A stretch of 64,000 nt of DNA, taken from NCBI RefSeq assembly GCF_015831345.1, contig NZ_JADWYS010000001.1, forward strand, positions 3,190,618 to 3,254,617, written 5' to 3'. A model generated the notes under the pieces. That model was not told where the DNA came from. It made no database searches and saw only the letters and a program-made list of their open reading frames with translations. Shown piece by piece: positions 25,687 through 33,378 of this stretch. This stretch comes from Caenimonas aquaedulcis. Lineage in GTDB: Bacteria; Pseudomonadota; Gammaproteobacteria; Burkholderiales; Burkholderiaceae_C. The position numbers were made by a program, and so were the translations under genes. The first letter of the stretch is position 1, and each line of letters starts with the position of its first letter.

Positions 25687-26562
25687 ATGAGGATCGCCGC
25701 CTACATCCACCAGGGCCAGCCCGCTGTCGGGCTGGTGTCGCCCGACCTGCAGTCGATCCGGCCGTTCGCGCTGGATGCGGCGCAATGCGCGCTCGGCGCG
25801 CTGCCGCTCATCGAGGCGCTCTCGCGCGGCGAGGCGCTGCCCGCCACGGGGGCGGCGGTGCCCCTGGCCCAGGTGAAGCTGACCGCGCCGATCCCGCGGC
25901 CGCGCCGCAACATCTTCTGCGTAGGAAAGAATTACCACGCCCATGCGAAGGAATTCGCGGGAAGCGGCTTCGACAGCAGCGCCAAGGCAGGGGGCGACGT
26001 GCCGGCGGTGCCCATCTATTTCACCAAGGTGCCCGAATCGGTGATCGGCCAGGGCGAGGCGATCCGCATCGTGCCCGAAGTCTCCACCGCCATCGACTAC
26101 GAGGCCGAGCTCGCCGTCATCATCGGCACGGGCGGCAAGGGCATCACCAAGGCGGACGCGATGAAGCACGTCTGGGGCTACACGATCGTCAACGACGTGA
26201 CCGCGCGCGACTGGCAGAGCCGCCACCTGCAGTGGGTGCTGGGCAAGTCCTTCGACACCTTCTGCCCGATGGGCCCCTGGCTCGTCAGCGCCGACGAATG
26301 CGACGGCACGAAGACGCAGGTGCGCTGCTTCGTGAACGGCGAGGAGCGCCAGAACGCGTCCACCACCGACCTCATCTTCGACATCCCGACGCTGATCGAG
26401 ACGCTGTCGGCCGGCATCACGCTGTATCCGGGCGACGTCATCGCCACTGGCACGCCGGTGGGCGTGGGCATCGGCTTCAAACCGCCGAAGTACCTGAAGG
26501 CCGGCGACGTGGTGCGGGTGGAGATCGACGGCATCGGCGCGCTGGAAAACCCCGTCCTGTAA
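25687..26562 (+). CDS. Fumarylacetoacetate hydrolase family protein
   Basis: 291 residues. The core starts at NIFCVGKNYHAHAKEF and carries the metal-site acid pair in DYEAELAVIIG, then WGYTIVNDVTARDWQ and the C-terminal TPVGVGIGFKPPKYLKAGD. Family members hydrolyse or decarboxylate C-C bonds in 2,4-dioxo acids, including acylpyruvates, oxaloacetate and homoprotocatechuate intermediates, using Mg or Mn. The N-terminal cap of about 70 residues fits the acylpyruvase-like subgroup. It is divergent from the Bug gene. Confidence 0.9.
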   Translation: MRIAAYIHQGQPAVGLVSPDLQSIRPFALDAAQCALGALPLIEALSRGEALPATGAAVPLAQVKLTAPIPRPRRNIFCVGKNYHAHAKEFAGSGFDSSAKAGGDVPAVPIYFTKVPESVIGQGEAIRIVPEVSTAIDYEAELAVIIGTGGKGITKADAMKHVWGYTIVNDVTARDWQSRHLQWVLGKSFDTFCPMGPWLVSADECDGTKTQVRCFVNGEERQNASTTDLIFDIPTLIETLSAGITLYPGDVIATGTPVGVGIGFKPPKYLKAGDVVRVEIDGIGALENPVL

Positions 26563-26626
26563 TTGCGTCCGGGCGCAAGCTCGGGCACAGTCACCAGCTC
26601 GCCCATGGTTGGGCTGGAGATCGACG

Positions 26627-28708
26627 ATGGTTCCTTCTTCGCGCGCGCTGCGCGCATCGCTCTGCGCCGCGCTGGTCGCGTTCATCGCAGGTTGCGGCGG
26701 TGGCGACGCGCCCGTTGCGCCGCTGCGCGCGGACCGGCCGCGCACGGGCCCGGTGCCGCCGGCGGCCCCCGATTCGACGCAGGGCCTGCAGCCTTCGCAT
26801 GATCCCGGTGGCCGGCAGGCCCAGGCCTCCACCAACGGCGGATACGTCATCGACGCCGCCAATCGCGCGCAGGTGCTGCTTTTCTACCGCACGGTGTATG
26901 CGTCTTCCACCTCGGCGGCGATCGGGTGGACGGGCCATCTCGCCAGCTGCGATGCCGGCGACGCCTCGGCCGATTTCCGCGCTGCTGAGCTTCGCCGCAT
27001 CAACTGGTTCCGCGCGATGGCCGGCGTGCCCGCGTCGGTGCAGTTCGACACGGGCTTCAACCAGAAGGCGCAGCAGGCCGCGATGCTGATGGCGGCCAAC
27101 AACAGCCTCAGCCACACCCCGCCGGCCAACTGGACCTGCTACAACGCCACGGCGGCGGAAGCGGCGGGCAAGTCGAACCTCGCGCTCGGCCGTTACGGCG
27201 CGGACAGCATCAGCGACGGCTACATGCGCGATTCCGGCGACAACAACGCCGCGGCGGGCCATCGCCGCTGGGTGCTGTATCCGCAGACGCAACTGATGGG
27301 CGCGGGCGATGTGGACGGCGGCGTGCGCGCCAACGCGTTGTGGGTGATCGACGCGAACTATTTCAACCCGCGGCCGGCGGTGCGCGACGACTTCGTGGCG
27401 TGGCCGCCCAAGGGCTATGCACCCTACCCGGTGGTCTATCCGCGCTGGTCGTTCGCGTATCCCAACGCCGACTTCTCCGCCGCCACGGTCACGATGACCG
27501 AGAACGGCGTGCCCATCGCGACGCGCAAGGAGGTGCCTGTCAACGGCGTCGGGGAGAACGCGCTGGTGTGGTTCCCAGGCGCGTACGTCGATGGCATGAA
27601 TTGGGCGAAGCCCTCGGGCGATACGGTGTACCAGGTCACCGTGTCGAACGTGGTCGTTAACGGCTTTGCGAGGAGTTTCAGCTACACGACGACGGTCTTT
27701 GATCCCGATGCGACCGCTTCGGACCCGTTGGCGATCAGCGGCAGCTCGACGCTCGACGCGGGGCAGGCGGGCACGTACAGCTTCAACGCCGTGACGGGCG
27801 CGACCTCCTATGAGTGGCGCACGCTCGCCACCACGCCGTACACGCTGGTGGATGGCGCCGAGGCAGGCACGGGCAACTTCACGCTGTCGACCAGCGCAGG
27901 GTATGCGGTGATCGCCTCCGATGTGTCGGCGAGCGGCGCCGCGTCCTTCCACTTTGCGCAGCCGCAGGCCACGGACCAGACGATGACGCTGAACCAGGCG
28001 CTCGCGGCCACTGCTTCGTCGACCCTGCAATTCGCAAGCCGCCTCGGACTGTCGACGCCCATGCAGCGCGCGCTGGTGGAGGTCTCGGTCGACGACGGCG
28101 CGAACTGGACCGCCGTCTTCGAGCAGGCGGGCCAGCAGAACGGCACCACGTCGTCGTTCGGCGAGACTTCGTTCAGCACCAAGTCGATCTCGCTGGCCGC
28201 GTACGCGAACCGCACGATCCGCCTGCGCTGGCGCTACGCGGTAGGGCAGGGCAGCTGGTACCCGCAATCCAGCACCGGCATCGGCTGGTACGTGGACGCC
28301 ATCCAGCTCGCCGGCTTCTCCGCGGTGAGTGCCAATCCGCCGACGGAGGCCGTGACGACCAGCTTCCAGGCGACCGCAGGCTCGGGCAGCTTTGCGCTGC
28401 AGGCGCGCGCCGGCATGTATGGCTACTACTCCGATTGGGGATTGCTCAAGCCCGTGAGCGTGACCGCCGCCGCGACAGGGCCGGATTGCCTGTTCAACTG
28501 GGCGGAGGCGAATTACCCCGGACTGTTCTCGCCGCCTTCCGCGTCGCAGACGATCGGTGCGTACTACTTCCGCCACTATGCGGCGACGGGCTTCTACCTG
28601 GGTGTCTCCTCGCAGGACAGCAACGTGTACTACCTGAACGGGGGCTCCGTTCCGACCAGTGCGGGCACGCGCACCTATTGGTTCGGGCAGACGGGCTGCT
28701 CGCCTTGA
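26627..28708 (+). CDS. CAP (SCP-like) domain lipoprotein with a C-terminal CLFNWAE module
   Basis: 693 residues. The lipobox VAFIAGCGG gives acylation at about Cys22. A CAP domain spans about 95-260 (LRRINWFRAMAGVPASVQF, NNAAAGHRRWVLYP). The middle is beta-rich with an immune-like region (QALVEV-type strands, LRWRYAVGQGSWYPQ). The last 70 residues begin DCLFNWAEANYPGLFSP and contain YYFRHYAATGFYLGVS, a module I recognise at the end of other Burkholderiales secreted proteins. GGAG precedes the ATG at 26627. Function unknown; probably surface-exposed. It converges on srkA 4 bases away. Confidence 0.82.
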   Translation: MVPSSRALRASLCAALVAFIAGCGGGDAPVAPLRADRPRTGPVPPAAPDSTQGLQPSHDPGGRQAQASTNGGYVIDAANRAQVLLFYRTVYASSTSAAIGWTGHLASCDAGDASADFRAAELRRINWFRAMAGVPASVQFDTGFNQKAQQAAMLMAANNSLSHTPPANWTCYNATAAEAAGKSNLALGRYGADSISDGYMRDSGDNNAAAGHRRWVLYPQTQLMGAGDVDGGVRANALWVIDANYFNPRPAVRDDFVAWPPKGYAPYPVVYPRWSFAYPNADFSAATVTMTENGVPIATRKEVPVNGVGENALVWFPGAYVDGMNWAKPSGDTVYQVTVSNVVVNGFARSFSYTTTVFDPDATASDPLAISGSSTLDAGQAGTYSFNAVTGATSYEWRTLATTPYTLVDGAEAGTGNFTLSTSAGYAVIASDVSASGAASFHFAQPQATDQTMTLNQALAATASSTLQFASRLGLSTPMQRALVEVSVDDGANWTAVFEQAGQQNGTTSSFGETSFSTKSISLAAYANRTIRLRWRYAVGQGSWYPQSSTGIGWYVDAIQLAGFSAVSANPPTEAVTTSFQATAGSGSFALQARAGMYGYYSDWGLLKPVSVTAAATGPDCLFNWAEANYPGLFSPPSASQTIGAYYFRHYAATGFYLGVSSQDSNVYYLNGGSVPTSAGTRTYWFGQTGCSP

Positions 28709-28712
28709 CGCA

Positions 28713-29714
28713 CTACACCACCAGCGCCGGCTCCGCCATCGCCTCGATCTGCTCCTCCAGCATCTGCACCTGGCCCTGCCAGTAGTCGCTGCTGCCGAAC
28801 CACGGAAAGTTGATCGGGAAGATCGGGTCGGCCCAGCGCCGCGCGAGCCACGCGCTGTAGTGGATGAGGCGCAGGGTGCGCAGCGGTTCGACCAGCGCGA
28901 GCTCCTCGTGGTCGAATTCGCGCATCTGCTCGTAGCCGTCCACCAGTGCACCGAGTTGCTTTTGCCGTTGCGCGCGGTCGCCCGAGAGCAGCATCCACAT
29001 GTCCTGCACCGCTGGCCCCATGCGCGCGTCGTCGAGGTCCACGAAGTGCGGGCCGGCATCGGGCGTCCAGAGGATGTTGCCCGGATGGCAGTCGCCGTGC
29101 AGGCGCAGGAATCGCGTGCCGGCGTCGGTGTTGCCGCCCAGCGCGGTGTCCGCGATCATGCGCAGCGCGATGTCGCACTGCTTCTCCCATGCGGACTGCA
29201 CGTCCAGCGGGATCTTCTGGTGTTCGAGCAGCCACTGTCTCGGCTCCTCGCCGAAGGTGTGGACGTCGAGCGCGGGCCGGGTCTCGAAAGCGCGCTTGCC
29301 GCCCACGATGTGGATGCGCGCGAGGAAGCGGCCGATCCACTCCAGCACTTCGCCGTCGTCGAGTTCGGGCGCACGCCCGCCGCGCCGCGGACTGACGCTG
29401 AAGGCGAAGCCGGCGTGGTGGTGCAGGGTCGCACCGTTGAGCACCAGCGGCGCGACGGCGGGGATTTCCGCTTCGGCGAGTTCGGCGGAGAACGCGTGCT
29501 CCTCCAGGATCTGCGCCTCGCTCCAGCGGCCCGGCCGGTAGAACTTGGCGACGATCGCGCCATGGCCCTGCACCGGCTCTTCCAGGTGCGCGAGGTAGAC
29601 GCGGTTTTCGTAGGAGCTCAGCGCGAGCAGGCGGCCGTCGCCGCGCAGGCCGACGGCATCGAGCGCGTCCATGACTGCGTCGGGCGTGAGCACCTCGTAG
29701 GGATGTGAAGACAT
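28713..29714 (-). CDS. srkA: SrkA/YihE-type serine/threonine protein kinase
   Basis: 333 residues, the normal length. The APH/choline-kinase fold is marked by LSSYENRVYLAHLEE (nucleotide loop), RLHGDCHPGNILW (catalytic loop with Asp) and HFVDLDDARMGPAVQD (metal-binding Asp). SrkA is a cytoplasmic stress kinase that protects against MazE/MazF-linked death in E. coli. ATG at 29712-29714; the DUF2855 gene lies 23 bases upstream on the same strand, so the two may be co-transcribed. Confidence 0.92.
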   Translation of the reverse strand: MSSHPYEVLTPDAVMDALDAVGLRGDGRLLALSSYENRVYLAHLEEPVQGHGAIVAKFYRPGRWSEAQILEEHAFSAELAEAEIPAVAPLVLNGATLHHHAGFAFSVSPRRGGRAPELDDGEVLEWIGRFLARIHIVGGKRAFETRPALDVHTFGEEPRQWLLEHQKIPLDVQSAWEKQCDIALRMIADTALGGNTDAGTRFLRLHGDCHPGNILWTPDAGPHFVDLDDARMGPAVQDMWMLLSGDRAQRQKQLGALVDGYEQMREFDHEELALVEPLRTLRLIHYSAWLARRWADPIFPINFPWFGSSDYWQGQVQMLEEQIEAMAEPALVV

Positions 29715-29737
29715 CCCGCGATTGTGGACTGCAATCC

Positions 29738-30829
29738 TCAGTCGAGAAGCGACAGCATGTGTCCGGCGCGCGGATCGCCTCGGCCGCCCAGCACCTGCGC
29801 ATAGGCCGCTTGCACGGCTTGCGCGCCGCGATGCTCCTCGACGCGCAGCCACGGCGCGTCGGGGCGCGAGACCTTCTCGCGGAAGGCATGCCAGGCCTGC
29901 ACCAGCCGCTTGCCCAGCTCCTGCGGTCCCCAGTCGCCCTGGCGCTTCTTGATCTGCGCCGGTGCGAAGAAGAGCGTCGCGCGCGGGCCGGGGAGGTCCT
30001 TCGCGCCGCCGAGCTGCTCCACGTGCGTGCCGCCGATGGAGCAGCTGTACCTGAGCTGCGAAAAGCGCGTGTGGACGCGCTTGCGCAAGTCCGCGTTGCC
30101 GGCGAAGTCGATGTAGACGCACGGTGTATCCGCGGCGATCCGGTCCAGCTCCTCGTAGGCCAGCACGCGCGTGTAGCAGCCCAGGCTCTCGCAGAACGCG
30201 CGATTGGCGGCGGACGTGAGGCCGACGACTTCGATGCCGGGGCGCTGCGCCAGCTGGAACGCGGTGCCGTACGCCGTCTTGCTCGAGGCGCTGGAGAGCA
30301 GCATCGTCGTCGCGCCGAAGAAGTCGTTGTCCGCGAGGAAATCGTCGATCAGCCAGGAGGTGACGAAGAGCGGCCGCAGCAGCGCCTGCACGTCCTGCGT
30401 GTCCGGCGTGTAGAACGGATCCGCGTTGCAGCGCAGGTACTGGTTGTAGACGGCGTGCAGTTCGGCGCGGTGCGGCGCCGCGTCGCTGAACCCGCTGCTC
30501 GACAGGCGCGCAGGCTGCAGCACGGCTTCGTTCCCCATCGGCCAGTAGCCGTAGAGGTGCTCGCCGACGGCGACGCCGGGATGCAGCGACTGCACCACCG
30601 TGCCGAAGCCCCACACCGGCACGATGCCCCAGCCGTCTTCCCCGGTGGGAAAGAACTTCCAGTAGTTCATCGCGTCGCCGAACGCGGCGTAGGTGATGTT
30701 GTTGGACGTGAGCGCGAAGCGGTCGATGCGCACGCGCACCTGGCCGTCGGCGAGGGGCTGGGGGTCGGTGCTGCGCAGGCGCGATTCGCCCAGCCGGTCC
30801 TGGCGCACGAGGAGGGTGGTGGTGCTCAT
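29738..30829 (-). CDS. DUF2855 family protein (quinone-oxidoreductase-like)
   Basis: 363 residues. The sequence has the MDR-like layout: a GroES-type N-terminal part (VRVRIDRFALTSNNITYAAF), then ASSKTAYGTAFQLAQRPGIEVVGLTS resembling a cofactor-binding fold, and VYIDFAGNADLRKRVHTRF. DUF2855 proteins lack clear zinc ligands and have no assigned reaction. It lies directly upstream of srkA. Confidence 0.88.
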   Translation of the reverse strand: MSTTTLLVRQDRLGESRLRSTDPQPLADGQVRVRIDRFALTSNNITYAAFGDAMNYWKFFPTGEDGWGIVPVWGFGTVVQSLHPGVAVGEHLYGYWPMGNEAVLQPARLSSSGFSDAAPHRAELHAVYNQYLRCNADPFYTPDTQDVQALLRPLFVTSWLIDDFLADNDFFGATTMLLSSASSKTAYGTAFQLAQRPGIEVVGLTSAANRAFCESLGCYTRVLAYEELDRIAADTPCVYIDFAGNADLRKRVHTRFSQLRYSCSIGGTHVEQLGGAKDLPGPRATLFFAPAQIKKRQGDWGPQELGKRLVQAWHAFREKVSRPDAPWLRVEEHRGAQAVQAAYAQVLGGRGDPRAGHMLSLLD

Positions 30830-30850
30830 GCAGCCACCGTATACGAAACG

Positions 30851-30877
30851 GCCCGCCCGTTCAACACGGGCGGGCCG
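30851..30877 (-). terminator. Hairpin downstream of ohr
   Basis: GGCCCGCCCGT, loop TCAAC, ACGGGCGGGCC: an 11-bp perfect stem between the ohr stop and the DUF2855 start. On the minus strand it is followed by GTTTCGT, only a weak T-run. It is likely to end the ohr transcript. Confidence 0.65.
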
Positions 30878-30898
30878 CCTGCGCGACAGGGCGCGGGA

Positions 30899-31318
30899 TC
30901 AGACCAGGTTGATCGCGACGTCGATGTTGCCGCGGGTCGCGTTGGAGTACGGGCAGACCTGGTGCGCGGCGTCGAGCAGCGCCTGGGCGGCGGCACGGTC
31001 CATGCCCGGCAGGCTGACGTTCATGCGCACGGCGATGCCGTAGGCGCCGGGCGTGGGGCCGAGGTCGACTTCCGCGTCGATCGCGAGGTCCTGCGGCAGC
31101 GTCGCCTTGGTCTTGGCGGCGACGGCCTTCATCGCGCCGATGAAGCAGGCGGAGTAACCGGCCGCGAACAGCTGCTCGGGGTTGGTGCCGTTGCCCGGCT
31201 GGCCGGGGGGCGACAGCTTGATGTCGAGGCGGCCGTCGTCGGTGCGCGACTGCCCGTCGCGGCCGCCCGTGGTGTGGGCCTTGGCGGTGTACAGCACTTT
31301 GTCGAGTTTGGTGGTCAT
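30899..31318 (-). CDS. ohr: Organic hydroperoxide resistance protein Ohr
   Basis: 139 residues, standard length. The reactive cysteines Cys58 (GYSACFIGA) and Cys122 (HQVCPYSNATRGN) are both present, as is the Ohr signature DLGPTPGAYGIAVRM. The homodimer reduces organic and fatty-acid hydroperoxides using lipoyl-dependent reductants in the cytoplasm. The start ATG 31316-31318 follows AAGGAAACC. The regulator ohrR lies 47 bases upstream on the same strand. Confidence 0.95.
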   Translation of the reverse strand: MTTKLDKVLYTAKAHTTGGRDGQSRTDDGRLDIKLSPPGQPGNGTNPEQLFAAGYSACFIGAMKAVAAKTKATLPQDLAIDAEVDLGPTPGAYGIAVRMNVSLPGMDRAAAQALLDAAHQVCPYSNATRGNIDVAINLV

Positions 31319-31365
31319 GGTGGTTTCCTTTGGTCTTCGTGAGTGAAGGGGGTGGGTGCGGGCGG

Positions 31366-31812
31366 TCAGCCCGCGAGCCGTTCGCGCAAGCCGCGAATCT
31401 GCTGCGTGAGCCCGATGAGCTCGGGAACGGAACACTGGGCGGCCGTGAGGATGCAGCCGGGAATCTTCTGCGCCTTCGCCTTGAGCCTGCGGCCCGCGGC
31501 GGTGAGGGTGATGTGCACGCGCCGCTCGTCCTGCACGTCGCGGATGCGGGCGATGTAGCCGGCGGCTTCGAGCCGCTTGAGGAGGGGCGTGAGGGTGCCG
31601 GAGTCGAGGAAGAGCTTCTCGCCGAGCTCGGACACCATCAAACCGTCGCGCTCCCAGAGGGCGAGCATGGCGAGGTATTGCGGGTAGGTGAGGCCGAGCT
31701 CGTCGAGCATCGGCTTGTAGAGCTTGGTCATCGCGAGCGATGTGGAATAGAGCGCGAAGCACAGCTGGTTGTCGAGCAGCAGGGCCTGGTCAGGATCGAA
31801 TTTTTGCGCCAT
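31366..31812 (-). CDS. ohrR: MarR-family organic-peroxide sensor OhrR
   Basis: 148 residues. The sensing cysteine is Cys18 in LLLDNQLCFALYS, equivalent to the Xanthomonas reactive Cys, with further cysteines at 120 and 127 (PGCILTAAQCS), so it belongs to the multi-cysteine OhrR type. The winged helix reads TYPQYLAMLALWERDGLMV and DERRVHITLTAAG. The reduced dimer represses ohr; oxidation releases it. Both genes are probably one transcript from the AT-rich region upstream. Confidence 0.95.
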   Translation of the reverse strand: MAQKFDPDQALLLDNQLCFALYSTSLAMTKLYKPMLDELGLTYPQYLAMLALWERDGLMVSELGEKLFLDSGTLTPLLKRLEAAGYIARIRDVQDERRVHITLTAAGRRLKAKAQKIPGCILTAAQCSVPELIGLTQQIRGLRERLAG

Positions 31813-31832
31813 GGGTGAATTATAGCGTCAAA

Positions 31833-31852
31833 TTAAATTGTGTGCAATATAA
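31833..31852 (-). promoter_or_regulatory. Candidate OhrR operator and promoter region
   Basis: TTAAATTGTGTGCAATATAA centres on ATTG-TGTG-CAAT, an imperfect palindrome in a very AT-rich stretch in this GC-rich genome, 21 to 40 bases before the ohrR start. It resembles the AT-rich palindromes bound by OhrR in other species. Confidence 0.5.
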
Positions 31853-31870
31853 ATGTCAGACCGCCAACAT

Positions 31871-31979
31871 CCGGACGCAGAATTCGCAGAGGTGGCGCAG
31901 AATTTCGCAGAAAAAGACCCATAAAATTTGCACTTCTTCTGGGCTTCTTCTGCGTAACTTCCGCGAATTCTGCGTCCGG
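31871..31979. repeat. Palindromic GACGCAGAG-type repeat, copy 3
   Basis: A 109-base palindrome with perfect 17-base ends (CCGGACGCAGAATTCGC against GCGAATTCTGCGTCCGG). The right half shares TTCTGGGCTTCTTCTGCGTAAC with copy 2, allowing one or two base changes. It lies between the ohrR promoter and the end of the crotonase gene. Confidence 0.85.
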
Positions 31980-31990
31980 CCAAGTCCGGC

Positions 31991-32818
31991 TCAGCTTCCC
32001 GTGAATCGCGCTGCCCGTTTCTCAACGAAGGACCTCACGCCCTCGGCAGCATCTTCGCTGCCCGACAGCCGCTTCTGCGTCGCGATGAAATCCGTCATCG
32101 CTTCCAGCGGGCCCTGCTCGATCGCCTTCAGCACGTTCAGGCGCGTGGCGACCACGGCCAGCGGGGCCTGGCCGGCGATGGCCTCCGCGATGCGAAGCGC
32201 CTCCTCCAGCTCCTGCCCGGCAGGCACCACCTTCTGCACGAAGTTCAGCCGCAGCGCTTCGGCGGGACCGAACTCGTCGCCCGTCAGCAGGTGCAGCATC
32301 GCATTGCCCAGGCCCGCGCGCTCTGCCATGCGCAGCGTCGCACCGCCCGTGGCCATGATGCCGCGCTTGACTTCCAGCTGAGAGAAGCGGCAGTCGTCGG
32401 CCGCCACCACGATGTCGGCGGCGAGCATGAGCTCGATGCCCAGCGTGTAGGTGATGCCCTTGACCGCCGCCACCATCGGCTTGGTGCGGCGGCGATACCC
32501 CGGCGTGCCGAGGTCCGTCGGTTCGACCATCCCCTCCGGAATCGCCTTCTCGCCGCGCTGCATCAAGGGCGCGATCGTCGGCAGGTCCAGGCCGGCCGTG
32601 AAGTGTTTGCCGAAGGCATGCAGCACGCCCACGCGCAGCTGCGGGTCGTCGTCGAGACGCGTGTACGCCTCGCCGAGCTCCTTGAACATGCGCGGCGTGA
32701 AGCCGTTGTATTTCGCGGGGCGGTTGATGCCGATGAGCAGCAAGGCGCCGCGCTGCTCGCAATGGATGCCGCCTTCGGGCGGCGCTTCGGGAAGCGTCAT
32801 CGGCTTGTCCATTGTCAC
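31991..32818 (-). CDS. Enoyl-CoA hydratase/isomerase (crotonase) family protein
   Basis: 275 residues. Motifs include LLIGINRPAKYNGFTPRMF, the oxyanion-hole region LHAFGKHFTAGLDLPTIAP and IELMLAADIVVAADDCRF. The family handles enoyl- or related acyl-CoA substrates. The usual GGGCEL-type second oxyanion element is replaced by TYTLGIELML, so the reaction is uncertain. GTG at 32816-32818 overlaps the upstream stop as GTGA; an ATG two codons later (32812) is an alternative start. Confidence 0.88.
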   Translation of the reverse strand: MTMDKPMTLPEAPPEGGIHCEQRGALLLIGINRPAKYNGFTPRMFKELGEAYTRLDDDPQLRVGVLHAFGKHFTAGLDLPTIAPLMQRGEKAIPEGMVEPTDLGTPGYRRRTKPMVAAVKGITYTLGIELMLAADIVVAADDCRFSQLEVKRGIMATGGATLRMAERAGLGNAMLHLLTGDEFGPAEALRLNFVQKVVPAGQELEEALRIAEAIAGQAPLAVVATRLNVLKAIEQGPLEAMTDFIATQKRLSGSEDAAEGVRSFVEKRAARFTGS

Positions 32819-33378
32819 CAGATGCCGGGGATCATGCGCGCCGATTCGGCCTTGTATTGCGTGTAGTCGGCGCCCAGCTCCTGCTCGAGCTTGCGGTCTT
32901 CCACCGTGACGAGCACTGCGAAGATGGACAGTGCCGGCACTGCGAGCACGAGAAGGCCGAGCCAGCTACCCACCACCAGAGGCAGGCCCGCGTAGAACAG
33001 GACGAAGGCGAGGTAGCCGGGGTGCCGCACGTGCCGGTAGGGGCCTTCACGCACCACGCGGTGGCCCTCCTGCCGCACGACGCCGATGGTGAAAAAGCGG
33101 CCCAGCACGCGCCGCGACCAGTACCGCAGCGCGAGCCCGGCGAGGCACAGGATCACGCCGATCGCGTTGACCAGCCCCTGCATCCACAACTCGCCGAAGG
33201 CGCGTACCGTGGCCCCGGTGATCGACATGCCGATGGCGGGCACCCAGATCGCGAGCAGCTCGATCCAGCGGCTCACCGGGTCGGACTGCGCGATGGTGGA
33301 CACCGGCTTGATCAGCACGAACTCTTCCAGCGCGAATGCAACGCACAGCGCGATGAAGAGCAGGATGAAGAGCTGCAT
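32815..33378 (-). CDS. Isoprenylcysteine carboxyl methyltransferase-like membrane protein
   Basis: 187 residues from ATG at 33376-33378, which overlaps the upstream stop as TGATG. It has about five hydrophobic segments and the ICMT/PEMT signature VREGPYRHVRHPGYLAFVL, followed by EDRKLEQELGADYTQYKA. Such bacterial proteins bind S-adenosylmethionine at the membrane; substrates are mostly unknown. A GTG 11 codons upstream is possible, but the TGATG junction fits the pattern of this operon. Confidence 0.85.
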   Translation of the reverse strand: MQLFILLFIALCVAFALEEFVLIKPVSTIAQSDPVSRWIELLAIWVPAIGMSITGATVRAFGELWMQGLVNAIGVILCLAGLALRYWSRRVLGRFFTIGVVRQEGHRVVREGPYRHVRHPGYLAFVLFYAGLPLVVGSWLGLLVLAVPALSIFAVLVTVEDRKLEQELGADYTQYKAESARMIPGIW

